Below, piece by piece: positions 10,100 through 21,964 of a stretch of DNA of 64,000 bases. The number at the start of each line of letters is the position of its first letter. Within the stretch, counting starts at the first letter, position 1. The DNA comes from Impatiens glandulifera. Taxonomy: Eukaryota > Streptophyta > Magnoliopsida > Ericales > Balsaminaceae. The translations under genes and the position numbers were made by a program. The stretch is from assembly GCF_907164915.1 (NCBI RefSeq), contig NC_061863.1, forward strand, positions 41,451,382-41,515,381. The letters are read 5' to 3'. The notes under the pieces were generated by a model that had not been told where the DNA came from, did no database searches, and was given only the letters and a program-made list of their open reading frames with translations.

Positions 10100-13090
10100 T
10101 GGTGTTTCATTAATATTCTATTTGCATTTATTTCACTGGTTAGGATTAGAGCTCAACTGAATTAAGTTAGAGTTTCAAATATAAATTTAAGTTCTAAAAC
10201 TATCACTCTCTCTTCATTCATAAAGGAGATGCTCATTCCTAAAAAAACGTTTGTCAAAGTTAAAGTTGCAATGAATTTCATATGATATGAAGAAACTCGG
10301 AGCGACAAATGAACTTTGAGGATTAAAGGAATCAAAAAGAAAACTTGAGATCATCTCACCCAAATTTATCCATTTTCAATTTATTTATTTATTTTCAACT
10401 TATGTGATTCTAAATAAGAAAACAAAAATGTAAATGTCACTCAAAATTACTAGACACTTGAAATAGAGACCGCTCCCGGACAACGAACATTAATGATCTT
10501 TTATGGAGTATCACTCAACACAAACCATTAAATAATCTCTTCACTCATGTTTCTGACACTCTTTTTTTCTCGATTTCTCACTAAGAAAATTGAATGGCGG
10601 CTCTTGCAACTAATTTTTTTTTTATAGATTTTATTATTCTATTTCTTCCAATCTCTGCGGATTATCTTCTCATTTATAACCTTAAAGACGCAGATATTTT
10701 TTTTATGAGGACTTGACGTGGACTTTCGAAGAGCACAAATGAATAGGGAGGAGCGCGGTTTATTGCTACAACATTATATTTAATAAAATAATCGTTTAAA
10801 TTTATGTTTTTATTGTGAACGGAAACATTTTTTTAAGTATATATGATGACAAAAAAAATTTGGGTCGTTAATGTCTACATGATTCAATTATAATAATATT
10901 AATATATTTTAAATCTTATCACACAAATATATAGTTCATATAAAAAAGAGTAATTATTAAGTTGAATTATCTATGACTAAGAAACTTGATAGAACTAGAA
11001 CAAATTGTCAGTAATAGATTATTATAATCAAATTGCTATAACTAGTTAATCCCTAAATTTAAAAAAAGAGAGTATATTTTGTACAGTAACTTTCACATTC
11101 TAACATCGAATGGGAAATTTATTTGAAAAAAGATGCTGTCAACAATAACACACTCAATACCACACTCTCATAGAATAACATAAGTGTTTTGAGATTAATT
11201 CTTTTGACCAATATATTAATTATTATATTGACCAAGAAGTTATATATACTCATGAACACACTTACATGAAGATTCATATATAACAAACATGAGTATTTAA
11301 CATTCATTACTAAAAACACACGAATTAAAGTATAGTGTTATGTTTTTTCCCAAAAAAATGTATATTGTTATGGAGGTAAAATGACGGGTATCTAATTTTA
11401 TAACACATTTTAGATCATAATTTTTTTTTATAAGAAGTTAACAAAAAATAAATAAATTATATAAACATAATGTCACACGTTTATCGAATTTAAATTACTT
11501 TTAAAATATAAAACTAAACACAATGTCACAATTTAAATATGATGTTGAATTAAAAATATAAAGTCATACCTTTAGGTGTTGACGTCACAACCAATATCCT
11601 TATATCGGTTCTTTTCGTAGACGTCCTGCAACCGAGGAGCTTACAAAAAATTACAACAACGTCATGAACTACATAGTGTAAACTGTTGTCGTCACTCCAT
11701 AAATCATTTGTACTAGTTTTTCATTAGGTCGAAAGAATAACGAAAGTGAGAACGGGATATAAAGAGAGAGAAATATAAAAATATCGGGTTATGCCCCGGC
11801 GAGAGAGAATGTTACTACTGCTTAAATTCAAACTACGCATGCACATATAACTCATTCATTCTTCAAATTTCAACAACATATACCACCTATTGGGTTAGGC
11901 TTCGAGAAAAGAGAATATTATTGTTGCTTCAAATTTTGAAGGATGTATAACTGACACCAAATTTTAATTCAAATAACTATTCATTCGTCTCTCTAATTCG
12001 TACATCCATATATATCACTATTATTATTTTATTCTTTATAATACACACTCTTAATTAAATTTGTATTGGACCATTATCTCAATTAGAAATGTAAATATAT
12101 ATTGTAGGTAAGATTTTAAATAAGATATTAATTTATATATTGATCAAGAAATTGTTTATACTCATTTACTTTTACATAAAGTTTAAAAATTAAAATAAGT
12201 ATTTAACTTCCATTACTAAAATTCGTGAATTAGAGTATATTATCATGGGAGGTAAAAATATAATGTGTTATCTAATTTATATAATATATTTTATGTCTGA
12301 AATATTTTTGTAAATATTAATACAAAACTTTTATACTATATAAATGTGCAGTCTCACACATTTATAAAACTTTAATTATTTTTAAAATATAAAACTAAGC
12401 CAATGTTGCACATTCATCAAATTTGATAAAGTTGAATTTAAATTTTAAAGTTATATTAACTTAATTGATTAAAATGTTATACATGTATAGTTATGTATCA
12501 AGTTAAATACTTATATACATTATTTTTAATCTTATTTTTTAAATTTAACCATTTTAAATTTTATAAACAGGTTAACTCACGAACTAAAAATCCGACATGT
12601 TACATTTACAAAAACGAGTTATGCGTTGGGGTGTAAACATTATTATTATTATTATATATAAATATTTATAGATGTTTAATTCTGTTACGCCTCAAAATCT
12701 CTCAGTTTTTTATTTTTTTTTTTAAAATTTAATATGATTTTTTATTTTCCGATTTATTTTAAAAAATATATAGTTTTTTTTTGAATATTTTAGAAAAAGT
12801 GAGAATTGACTTTTGAGTAATGTAACGTTTTGTTTCAGTTTGGGCTTGGTTACAACCAACTTCACTCTTTTGATAGTGATCCTTTTGTAATATATATTTT
12901 ATTTTATTTTATTATATATTATATTAATAATTATTATTATATATATTAACCTTAAAAACCAAATATAAATTAAATTGTGTTAAATATTTAGACAATTATT
13001 TTTTTAAAATTTTATATTTGTTTTGTCTTTTATTTTATTTTAAAATAGCTCAAAATAAGTTTATTTTTATTTAAATTAAGAACCTAAAAT
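10100..13090. other. Gene-free AT-rich DNA
   Basis: No gene supported. The minus-strand open frame at 11119-11319 has no recognisable feature. The part at 11575-12065 is related to 53415-54345 and is listed separately. Confidence 0.5.
11575..12065 (+). repeat. Dispersed repeat 'a' (left copy)
   Basis: GGTGTTGACGTCACAACC, TTTTCGTAGACGTCC, CAACCGAGGAGCTTA and AACTACATAGTGTA at 11577-11690 match CTGTTGACATCGCAATC, TTTTCGTAGAAGTCC, CAACCGAGAACCTTA and AACTACATAGCGTA at 53425-53530, in the same order and strand. Weaker similarity recurs at CTTTATAATACACACTC (about 12036) against CTTTATAATACACAATC (about 54324). It lies on the left of the defensin-like gene. Confidence 0.7.
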
Positions 13091-13099
13091 TTAGGTGTC

Positions 13100-13453
13100 T
13101 ACAAACTCTCACCTTTAAAAAGTTAATCAATTTAAATTTAGTTTATTTGCTTTCATAATCCTAAAAGTTTTTAATAGGATTAATAAAATATTCTGTATGT
13201 CTGAACTCTTAAGTTCAAAATTCCAACAAAATACAAATACAGGGTTGCAATTAAGTTTTGAAAAAAACTAAAAAATTATAATATATAATTTTTTAATTAT
13301 ATATATCAACCAATTTAATAATATGTTTCAAAACAAACAATTTTGTTACTACTAGTGATATATTTAAATAAAAAATGTATTTTATAATCAATCATAAATT
13401 AAAATATTAAAATACGAGTTTTCCTTTATTTTATTTTATTTTAAAAAATAAAA

Positions 13454-13487
<34 letters not shown>

Positions 13488-14150
13488 CTATAAATGTTTA
13501 ACATTTTTAGTTTATAGATTTCATAATCCGGACAAAATTTTATTAGGATTAATAAATGTTTTTGTAAGAGAATGTTTTCATTTCAATGTTCCTACAAAAA
13601 TACATTGGAGATGCATTTGAGTTTTGATAAAAAATAATTTATAACATATAATAACAATATATATATCAATAAATTTAATAATTATTTTATAATCTAATTC
13701 ACAATTTTATTCCAAATAAAGATATATTTAAATAAAATACGTATTTTATAATTAAATTAAAAATCAGAATATCTAAATACAAATTTCTCTTTCTTTCTAA
13801 CTAATATAACAAAAACTAAAATAAAACAAATATATAAATTTATAGATGTTTAATTTTTTACTTTTAGAAGGTTAAACATTTTTAGTTTTTATTTTGTAAG
13901 TTTTATAATCCTTTAAAGTTTGTAATAGGATTATTAAATTTTTTGTAAGAGAAATTTTAATGTTTACTCAACCAAATACAAATATTCGGAGTTACATATG
14001 AGTTTTGAAAAAAACAATTTAATAATATATAATATATTTTAATTATATATATTTTTCAATAAACTTAATAATAGTTTTCTATTCTAACTCACAATTTTTT
14101 CAACTAGAGATATAGTTAAATAAAACATATATTTTATAAATAGAGATAAA
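13100..14150 (+). repeat. Three diverged ~350-bp tandem repeats
   Basis: Three copies begin near 13100, 13497 and 13850. Each has, in order, a TTTATAGATGTTTAAC/TTTTTAGTTT block, ATAGGATTAATAAA, TTTTGTAAGAGAA, a CAAATACA...GAGTTTTGA block, an ATAATATATAA...ATATATAT block with CAATAAATTTAATAAT, then GATATATTTAAATAAAA and TATTTTATAAT. A fragment of the first block is also seen near 12665. A (TA)n run lies at about 13458-13485. The third copy ends in the promoter of the defensin-like gene. Confidence 0.75.
14135..14143 (+). promoter_or_regulatory. TATA box of the defensin-like gene
   Basis: TATAAATAG lies about 98 bp before the first in-frame ATG (14233) and 140 bp before the preferred one (14275). 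No ATG lies between the expected start site (about 14165) and 14233. Confidence 0.6.
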
Positions 14151-14274
14151 TTTTAATGATAAATAGATCGAGTTGGCTTCAACCTCAATATTCATTGTCT
14201 TATTTAAGTCATTCTTCTTCTCTTGTTTTTTCATGTCTAGTTTTTATTCCTTCTCAAGTATGTATACAAAAACC

Positions 14275-14611
14275 ATGAAGTTTTTTGGTTTCCTAATTAT
14301 GCTCCTCTTAATTTCCCGTAAGTATTCTTTATAATTCATTTTCATAAAATGGATTAATAAAATTGTTTAATAATTTTAAAATAGGTCATATTATAGTAAT
14401 TAAATTTTTTGTTCTTAATCTTCTTGACTTATGTTTATGTTAAGATGGAGAAAATGGAGGGATGGTAGCAGAGGGAAAGAAATGCAAGTACCGAATCGCA
14501 AATAATTGCATGTTTGACTCGCAGTGTACAAGTGTTTGTACGAGTCAAGGGTTTGAACGTGGCGATTGTCACGGTCTTCGTCGTCGATGCGTCTGCGTGC
14601 GCCACTGTTAA
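14275..14611 (+). CDS. Plant defensin-like secreted peptide, two exons
   Basis: Exon 1 (14275-14317) encodes a hydrophobic signal peptide starting MKFFGFLIMLLLIS. A GTAAGT donor follows at 14318 and an AG acceptor ends at 14444. Exon 2 (14445-14611) joins in phase 1 and runs to TAA at 14609-14611, giving 69 residues. The mature part has eight cysteines spaced C-x7-C-x5-C-x3-C-x9-C-x6-C-x1-C-x3-C. This contains the CSab signature (Cx3C ... CxC) and a gamma-core GDC...C segment. A single phase-1 intron near the signal-peptide end is typical of plant defensins. The first spacing (7) is shorter than the usual ~10, so it is a defensin-like (DEFL) rather than a canonical defensin. In-frame ATGs at 14233 and 14260 would lengthen the N-terminus. 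I prefer 14275 because it directly precedes the hydrophobic core and has A at -3, whereas 14233 has a weak context. Expected role: secreted antimicrobial or signalling peptide (family inference). It is the only clearly intact host gene here. Confidence 0.88.
14318..14444 (+). other. Intron of the defensin-like gene
   Basis: 127 bp, AT-rich, GTAAGT...TTAAG, phase 1. It separates the signal-peptide exon from the cysteine-rich exon. Confidence 0.85.
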
Positions 14612-14635
14612 TTTCAATGTTAATCGCTCTCTTGC

Positions 14636-15720
14636 TTGGTGGTCTTACTTTCTACTACTAAAATAAATTAAGACCTTGAGAAATTTACAAGAGAGATCAA
14701 TAATATCTTATTGAAGTTTCAAATTTAAATATTAAATAAAAAGCTTAATTTGAATTGTTGGGTAGTTTATTTTAAATAGTTATATATATTTTTTCCATGC
14801 GAATTTGACAGTTATAAGGAAAACAAATTATAAACTTGAAAAAGAATTCCGGCATCATATTATTCGTGAAATAAATTAAATTATTTTTCTAAAATTTTGG
14901 TAATTTATTTTATAAATAAATCTAGTAGGTCTATTTTAAAATCAAAATTGTACATTAGTTGACACAGTCATATAAGTTACTGTTGAAATAGCATACAAGT
15001 CATGTTATATTTGTAATTTTGAACGGGTAAGTCATGTTATATTTTCAATTTTCAATTGTTAATGACCACAAAATTGTGGTCTAATAATAATTTTGACTTG
15101 TGTTTAAATGAGTATGATTAACCTATGGATTACTATATTTTGATTTGAGTTTAAAAGTGGATGATTTAAGATGTGAGTCGATATATGAATTAACATATGT
15201 GTTAAAATTAATTTGCAAAATATATGTCCATATACAAAATTATAAAGAAATTTAACATAAATATTTTAATGGTTAAAATTTCCGCGTTCAAACACTTGAG
15301 ATTTGAGTTCGATTTTAGGTGTGGTAGACACTTATTTTTTATGTTTCGAAAGTCCAAATCTTTATTTTCAAATTTATTTTTTACTTGACTCATTACATGG
15401 AATTAAATTTAGAATTAATTTGGGCTCGTATCAATTGACGTTCAAAATTAACTAATCGAACATGTTTAAAAGAAAACCTAAATCGTGTTATAATAATTAA
15501 ATAAATATATAAATATAACTTATAAATGTGAAATATCATAAATAACCCTATTTATAAGTTTTAAATTTAAAAAGAAAAAGTTAACGAAAAAGTCAATGTC
15601 ATGTCTTTAAGCGTGAATTTCAGCTTCTTGTTCATATTTTCAAAATTTTATAAACTTTCAACTAGGTCATCAAATTAAGAATTCGTTTCTTCCAAAGAAG
15701 ATAGAAGAATTTTTCCTTTT
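14636..15720 (+). repeat. Dispersed repeat 'b' (left copy), downstream flank of the defensin-like gene
   Basis: Collinear similarity to 52155-53300. Shared words include AATAAATTAAGAC, TATTGAAGTTTCAAATTT, TATACAAAATTATAA, GTTTTAATGGTTA, ATGTCTTTAAGC and CCAAAGAAGA. It begins just past the gene's stop codon and ends before the LTR element at 15962. No gene inside; the minus-strand open frame at 15208-15393 is not supported. Confidence 0.75.
14662..14667 (+). terminator. Possible poly(A) signal of the defensin-like gene
   Basis: AATAAA 51 bp after the stop codon. AATAAA is common in such AT-rich DNA, so this is suggestive only. Confidence 0.35.
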
Positions 15721-15961
15721 GAAAAAAGACAAAAGGGAAAACTCAAAATTCTGAAGACTTAATTAACCAATATTATTGAGTCAGCATTTCATTAGTCCTA
15801 GAGAGTATATACTGAGAGTTGGAGAACAAAATAGCGAGGATTAAAAGTTGTCTTTGTTGGGGGCTAAAAGTTGTAGAAATTTGTGTGTTTTTGGTTTAAG
15901 GCTTTCTAGCAGTTGGGATTGGCTCAATTATGTCTTTAATAATTGAAAAAATATTCTTTAT

Positions 15962-16713
15962 TGGGTTGGAATTAAGCCAATTCCATCGCTGAATGAAAAT
16001 AAGATTGTAAATAAATAAAATTAAATAAAATTCACACAAATTCAAACGTGAATTAATGATGAATTTAATCCAAATTATAATTAAATATTTAATGTCTAAT
16101 TAGAAAATTGAAACATAATGTTATGATAAACATTTAACTTTAATTGGCCTATTGGCTAACGTATGGACTCTTCAATTAGCTAGCATTGAATGTCTAACAT
16201 TACATTTCTGCGAATCAACTTATAGGCTGATGTTAATTAGTTATGGACTAATAAACGTTTGGATAGATTTATTTAAAGGTTTAATTCTCAGCAATATATA
16301 CCCGTTCATTATTCATTTCACATCACTCATCATCTTGATTATTTTCTCACTCTAGAATTCCAAAAGCCCTCTTCTTGTTTTGTGAGTGTTCTTTGAGTTC
16401 TTCACTCGATATTTTCTGTTGAAATCCGGTGATAGTTCAGGTACGCTGATCAAATTCGACGAGTAGTGATTTTAGTGTAGAATCACTACAGGATTCGTTG
16501 TACCCTGGGAGACAGCTATCTACGATAAGCTCAAACACAAATGGTAGACGATGAAACTGTTTTAAGGGAAATGTGTCTAACACATGCCTCGAATCAACAT
16601 CTCAATCGGTGATTTCGTTCTTCGTATATTTAATTTAATTTAATTTATTTGTAACATCATATGTATATATATTTTCTTTTATTCAAGACAAGATTTATAA
16701 AAATCTTAAAACA
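15962..16713 (+). repeat. 5' LTR of the LARD-like element
   Basis: Begins TGGGTTGGAATTAAGCC and ends near ...AAACA. It shares long blocks with 20909-21689, for example CAAACGTGAATTAA, GGCCTATTGGCTAACGTATG, CGACGAGTAGTGATTTTAG and GGGAAATGTGTCTAACACATG. It lacks a ~36-bp stretch that the 3' LTR has near 21205-21240. The 3' boundary is uncertain by about 15 bp. Confidence 0.8.
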
Positions 16714-17519
16714 GTTTCCATGTGCTAAGTTATTTAGTAACTTGTACCATCGAAATTTTTGTCTTTGATGTTTCTAGAATACGACTTATGATGTTATAAA
16801 GCAGATGATGACTTATTTCGACAAGAGTTGTTCATCTAAAAGAATATAAGAATATACAAATAAAGATAAGTCTTTATTGTATACATATAATGTTAATTAT
16901 TATTAAAATTATTTGTATGAAAGCTTACTTTTGTAAGCTAATATATGTTGATGTAGATATATATTTTAAAGAAAAATGATGTATATTCATTATACAAACG
17001 TTTTCTAGAAAATAAATTAGAAAACAATAATTTATTTTATTTTTACTTAAATGTTTGTTGGTTATTAAAATTATTATTAATAATAAATGAAAAAAAGTAA
17101 CTAAAGTGTTAGCTTTTAATTTTCAAAAATAAATTACTAATTATAATTTAGTAATAGTAATTAAAATTATTTATAATTGAAACATATGGTTTAATTTTTA
17201 AAATAATTAATTATAATATATATATATATAAATTCTTAAATTAATTAAGCGTGATGATTAATAAGAATGTGATAGGTTGATTAGAAAAGTGTTCCAAATC
17301 TTTATGCATGCGCCTCCGTTCTTATATATTTATCTTTTAATTATGATACTAAGTTATTAATTTTATTTGACAGAGTTTAAGTAAAAAAGAAGACAAAAAT
17401 AAGTTTCTCTGAAAAGAAGAAAAAAGTTCGTAAACAGTAATATAACAATGAAAGAGCGCGTTGGTGTAACAGTTCGAAGTTCAAACTTAATGGTGCGAAG
17501 AGGCGAAAGGTCCTTAGTT

Positions 17520-18130
17520 CGAATTGTAGAAATATGATGTGTTATAAAATGACACTAAGTCATTTATGATGGAACCATTCAAATTTCTTGTATAAAAATT
17601 ATTAGATGAATGGAGCCAATGATTTCTTTCGTAGAAATCTGATGTGTTATAAAATGACACAAGTCATTTATGGTGGAATCATTCAAATTTTTTGTATAGA
17701 AATTATTATATGAATGGATAGTCAATGATTTCTTGGTAGAAATCAAACTAGTTAAAATGATTTTAGTCATTGATGTTGAAACCATTCTAATTTCATGTGT
17801 AGAAATATTATGAGATGAATGGATAGTCAATGATTTCTTGGTAAAAATCAGACTAGTTAAAATAACTTTAGTCAAGTTGAAACCATTCTAATTTCTTATG
17901 TAGAAATATTATGAGATGAATGAATAGTCAATAATTTCTTGGTAAAAATCAGCCTTGTTAAATTAACTATAGTCATTGATGTTGAAATCACTCTAATTTC
18001 TTGTGTAAAAAATTGTGAGATGAATGATGTCTGTTATATGATTTTAATCATGGATGTTGGAATCCTTCTAGTTTCTTGTGTAGAAATTATGAAATGAATT
18101 GGCACACTTAACGGTTTCTTATATAGAAAT
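17520..18130 (+). repeat. ~104-bp tandem repeats inside the LARD-like element
   Basis: At least five units start near 17575, 17679, 17783, 17883 and 17989. Each has ATTCTAATTTCTTGTGTAGA, ATGAGATGAATG, GTCAATGATTTCTTGG, TAGAAATCA, TTAGTCATTGATG and TTGAAACC. The open frame on the minus strand (17579-17875) is a by-product of this repetition. Confidence 0.85.
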
Positions 18131-20900
18131 TTAATTTTAATTTGTCAAAATGATGATGTAATTAATATTTTGAGGTATTTTAATTTCTTGAGATTAAATA
18201 ATTTATTTATGTTAGAACTTATTATAATCATGCATTTAAAGAGACACGACTATGTTAGTCGAAATTCTCTTTGCAAAAATTGTCTCGGTGAGAACAATTT
18301 ACCCAGAGTTATTTTTTAGCATACATAATCGTTTCACGTTGATTATTGTTCAAAATATGGCAATTTAAGTGCTTCAACTAAGATATGAAATATATTTATA
18401 GTTATATTTTATTTGATTATGTTGCTAAATGATTATTTGTATATATATCATGCATATTAGTTAATAATATGATGATTTGTGTTCATTCATAATAAGTATG
18501 ATTATCTAGCCATTTGTATACATATATGAATAAAGATCTATTGTAAATACATTTTGTTTTAATAGAAAATTCTGAATTTTTTTTCATAGAACTATTTGTC
18601 TTTTGGTATACAAAAACTTTTATGAAAAGTTAAAGTCATTTAATTAATTAAGAAACGGACGAATTGATGACATGAATAATTATTTATAATAATTAGTTAG
18701 TTTTGTATTTGATTAAAAATAAATTGTCAATAGTGTAATTAATTGTAATAATTAATATTCTAATTAATTATAATAATTAGTTATTGATGTATTTTATAAA
18801 AGTATTTGTTTAATGATATATGGATATATTAAATAAATACTTACTTAGTTTGATATTTTTGAAATCAAATAATTACAAGAAAAAGTCTTGTTTGATTTGA
18901 GAAATAATGTGGCAAACGTACCGATATTATGGGATGCAGACGTGCAACCGAAAATAAATGTTTAAGCAACTTCGGTCAAAGATGATTGAAACATTATCAT
19001 TTCTTTTTTAGAAATAATGTGATATGGTAAATATTTATTTGATTAAATATCCTAATTTCTTCTATAAAAATTAAGTGTTGAAATAAATATTTTAATTGAT
19101 TAAATATTTTAATTGATTAAATATTTTAATTTCTTATGTAGAGATTAGGTAAAAAATGATTTATATATGAATAAACATTATAATCTCTTGTATAGAAATT
19201 ATGTTTTATTCAGTTAAATATTTATAATATAGTTATCTTATTCATTGTATGATAATTGATAAGTATAACAAAAATAATTTGTAAAAGTATTGTGTGACAA
19301 ATTCTTGATTAGAAAATCATTGATTTAAATTATATAAATGTGTGTGATTTGAAAAAGGGTACCAACACGAATGTGGGGGAAAATATTTTATTGATAATAA
19401 CAAAAAATAATTGTGTATATTATGATAAATAAAAGATAATTTATTGTTAGTTGAACAATTTTACAAAAAAAAAACAAGAAATGTCTTGTTTGTATTTGCT
19501 AAATTGGTGCTCAAATTGATATTATAAATTTGAGGATTTTGAAATCAAGAAATTTGTCATATTTTGACATTAATTTCATAAATATTTGAAGAACCAATGT
19601 CTTCAAAAGGATTTTATGAAATAAATAAAAAGGAAAGTTTATAAAGTCTTGTTATGACTTATAATAAATTTTATAATAATGATATGAAAATTTGATCATA
19701 GTTTTATTAGAAAGTGGATGTGACAATTGTATATATCATGAAGACGATGAAAATTATTTCATTACGTGTCTTTTTTACGATATTTTATCGTTGAAAATTA
19801 TGATAAAAATGATTAAATCCATTAAGGATGTGAATTGCATTACACGAAATATCATTTTGTTATCAAATAATATATTGATATTATTAAATAAAAGACTTTA
19901 CGTTTAGAAGTGAATATGTTTACACTTGAAAGTGCAATACATATGAAAATCTTTTAAGAAAATTATGATTGATAAATTAAACGTTATAATCTATAATTTT
20001 GACTTATGTCAAAAAATAAAATATTTTTATGCAAAATATATAATCATTTGCACGAAGACATAATAGTTCAAAGACATTTTGTCTACTAGTTAGCCAAGTA
20101 AACAATATTTTCAAAAAAAATGTTTAAATGGTAAGCATGTATGAATGATTATGCTTCTTATTAGATGATATTCCAAGATTATCATAAATTTATAATTATT
20201 AAAATAATAATTTGAAATTAGATAAGCTTAGAGTCAATGACAAGTCTAAACATACACGTCTTAGACATAATGTCATTAGACTTACATGGAGTTATCAAAT
20301 TTGACTATGTAAGTCAAAGATAACATTGTGAATCCACTAATAAAATTATTGAATAGAGAGTTTATTTGAAAGTTTTTTAAGACATCAACCTACTATAAGT
20401 TGGTATGAAGGAAAACCCAACCTATGCAGACTGGAGATCCCAAGAACTAGATTCAATGGGATAACCTAATTGTACTGACTTGGAAAATTATTATTGACGA
20501 TTAATCCTATAATGAAACAATATATATTTTGACGAGGATAAGCATATCGCTTTTAATGATTCTTTGTGAGCAAAGAAATCACCTATGTGAGGGAGAAGTG
20601 GGGTCGCTTCAAAAGAATTGCATGGCTCAATTCTAGATCCTCTCACAGAACCAGGCGCATGTTCCTTGGCCAAAATGGACACAACCATGAGAGCTTGACA
20701 TGTATCAAGGAAAATTCAATGTGAAAGTGTGTAATCGTTTACACAAATGATAGAATAGTTCAAGGACATCGAGTCTACTAATCGGCTAGTAAAGTTATAT
20801 ACTTTCATAAGGGAATGTTCAAAAGGTTACACCTACCTATGCTATGTAAAATTCAACTATTGAACCTTTCATCGAGTTTATCTTTTAATTTCCATTAATG

Positions 20901-20908
20901 TGGAGGAT
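20901..20908 (+). other. Polypurine tract of the LARD-like element
   Basis: TGGAGGAT immediately before TGTTGGAATT, the start of the 3' LTR. Confidence 0.6.
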
Positions 20909-21689
20909 TGTTGGAATTAAGCTAATTCCATTAATGAATGGAAATAAGATTGCAAATAAATAAAATTAAATAAAATTCACACAAATTCAAACGTGAATTA
21001 ACGATGAATTTAATCCAAATTATAATTAAATATTTATTTAATATTTAATACCTAATTAGAAAATTAAAGCATAATGTTATGATAAACATTTAACTTTAAT
21101 TGGCCTATTGGCTAACGTATGGACTATTCAATTAGCTAGCATTGAATGTCTAACATTGTATTTCTGCAAATCAACGTATATGTTGATGTTAATTAGTTAT
21201 GGAATAATTAACAAATGAATGAGAAATATTTATTGCTAATAAACGTTTGGATAGTTTTATTTGAAAGTTTAATTCTTAGAAATATATACCCACTCATTAT
21301 ACATTTCACATCACTCATCATCCTTGATTATTTTCTCACTCTAGAGTTCCAAAATCCCTCTTCTTGTTTTGTGAGTGTTCTTCATGTTCTTCACTCGATA
21401 TTTTCCGTTGAAACCCGATGATAGTTCAGGTACGCTGATCAAGTTCGACGAGTAGTGATTTTAGTGCAGAATCACTACTAGATTCATTGTACCCTGGAGA
21501 CAGCCATCTACGATAACTCCAATACAAACGGGAGACGATAAAACTGTTTTAAGGGAAATGTGTCTAACACATGCTTCGAATCAACATCTCAATCGGTGGT
21601 TTCGTCCTTTGTATATTTAATTTTATTTAATTTATTTGTAACATCATATGTATATATATTTTCGGTTATTCAAGACAAGAGTTATAACA
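20909..21689 (+). repeat. 3' LTR of the LARD-like element
   Basis: Starts TGTTGGAATTAAGC and ends ...GAGTTATAACA, giving TG...CA ends. Similar over its length to 15962-16713. Confidence 0.8.
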
Positions 21690-21964
21690 TATTGATGAGA
21701 AAATTTCTTCTTGTAACCATTTGATTCTTCAATTTTATTGAAATTTGATTTGAGTATATATTTTTTTAAAATCTTGTGTGTTGTTATTTTTTTCTACAGT
21801 TGTTGATCTATATTAGTTCAATATAATTTATTAATCAAAATTTAATTCTTAAAACCAAACCAACTGGTAGACACTAAAAATCTATACACAGTTTATAAAA
21901 TCAAAATAATTATTTGATTTGTTTTTAGATAAATAAAATCAAAATAATAACCCAAGGTCAAAAC
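21690..21964. other. Spacer between the LARD-like element and repeat A
   Basis: AT-rich; no feature seen. Confidence 0.5.

Larger units (their letters stand above)
15962..21689 (+). mobile_element. Non-autonomous LTR retrotransposon (LARD-like)
   Basis: Two direct LTRs of about 0.75-0.78 kb bracket about 4.2 kb of internal DNA with no gag or pol frame. The 3' LTR is preceded by a purine-rich TGGAGGAT tract (20901-20908). Upstream of it, CCCAACCTATGCAGACTGG, GGAGATCCCAAGAAC and AGATTCAATGGG resemble the sequence found before the PPT in Angela/Tork-type copia elements (from memory). This suggests a large non-autonomous derivative that depended on a copia partner. I see no clear primer-binding site after the 5' LTR and no matching 5-bp TSD. 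Confidence 0.75.

Noticed and set aside
11119..11319. 66-residue minus-strand ORF with hydrophobic segments
   Set aside because: Low-complexity AT-rich DNA, no start context, domain or neighbouring signal.
14435..14617. 60-residue minus-strand ORF
   Set aside because: Antisense shadow of the cysteine-rich exon of the defensin-like gene.
17579..17875. 98-residue minus-strand ORF with internal repeats
   Set aside because: By-product of the 104-bp tandem repeats in a non-coding LARD interior.
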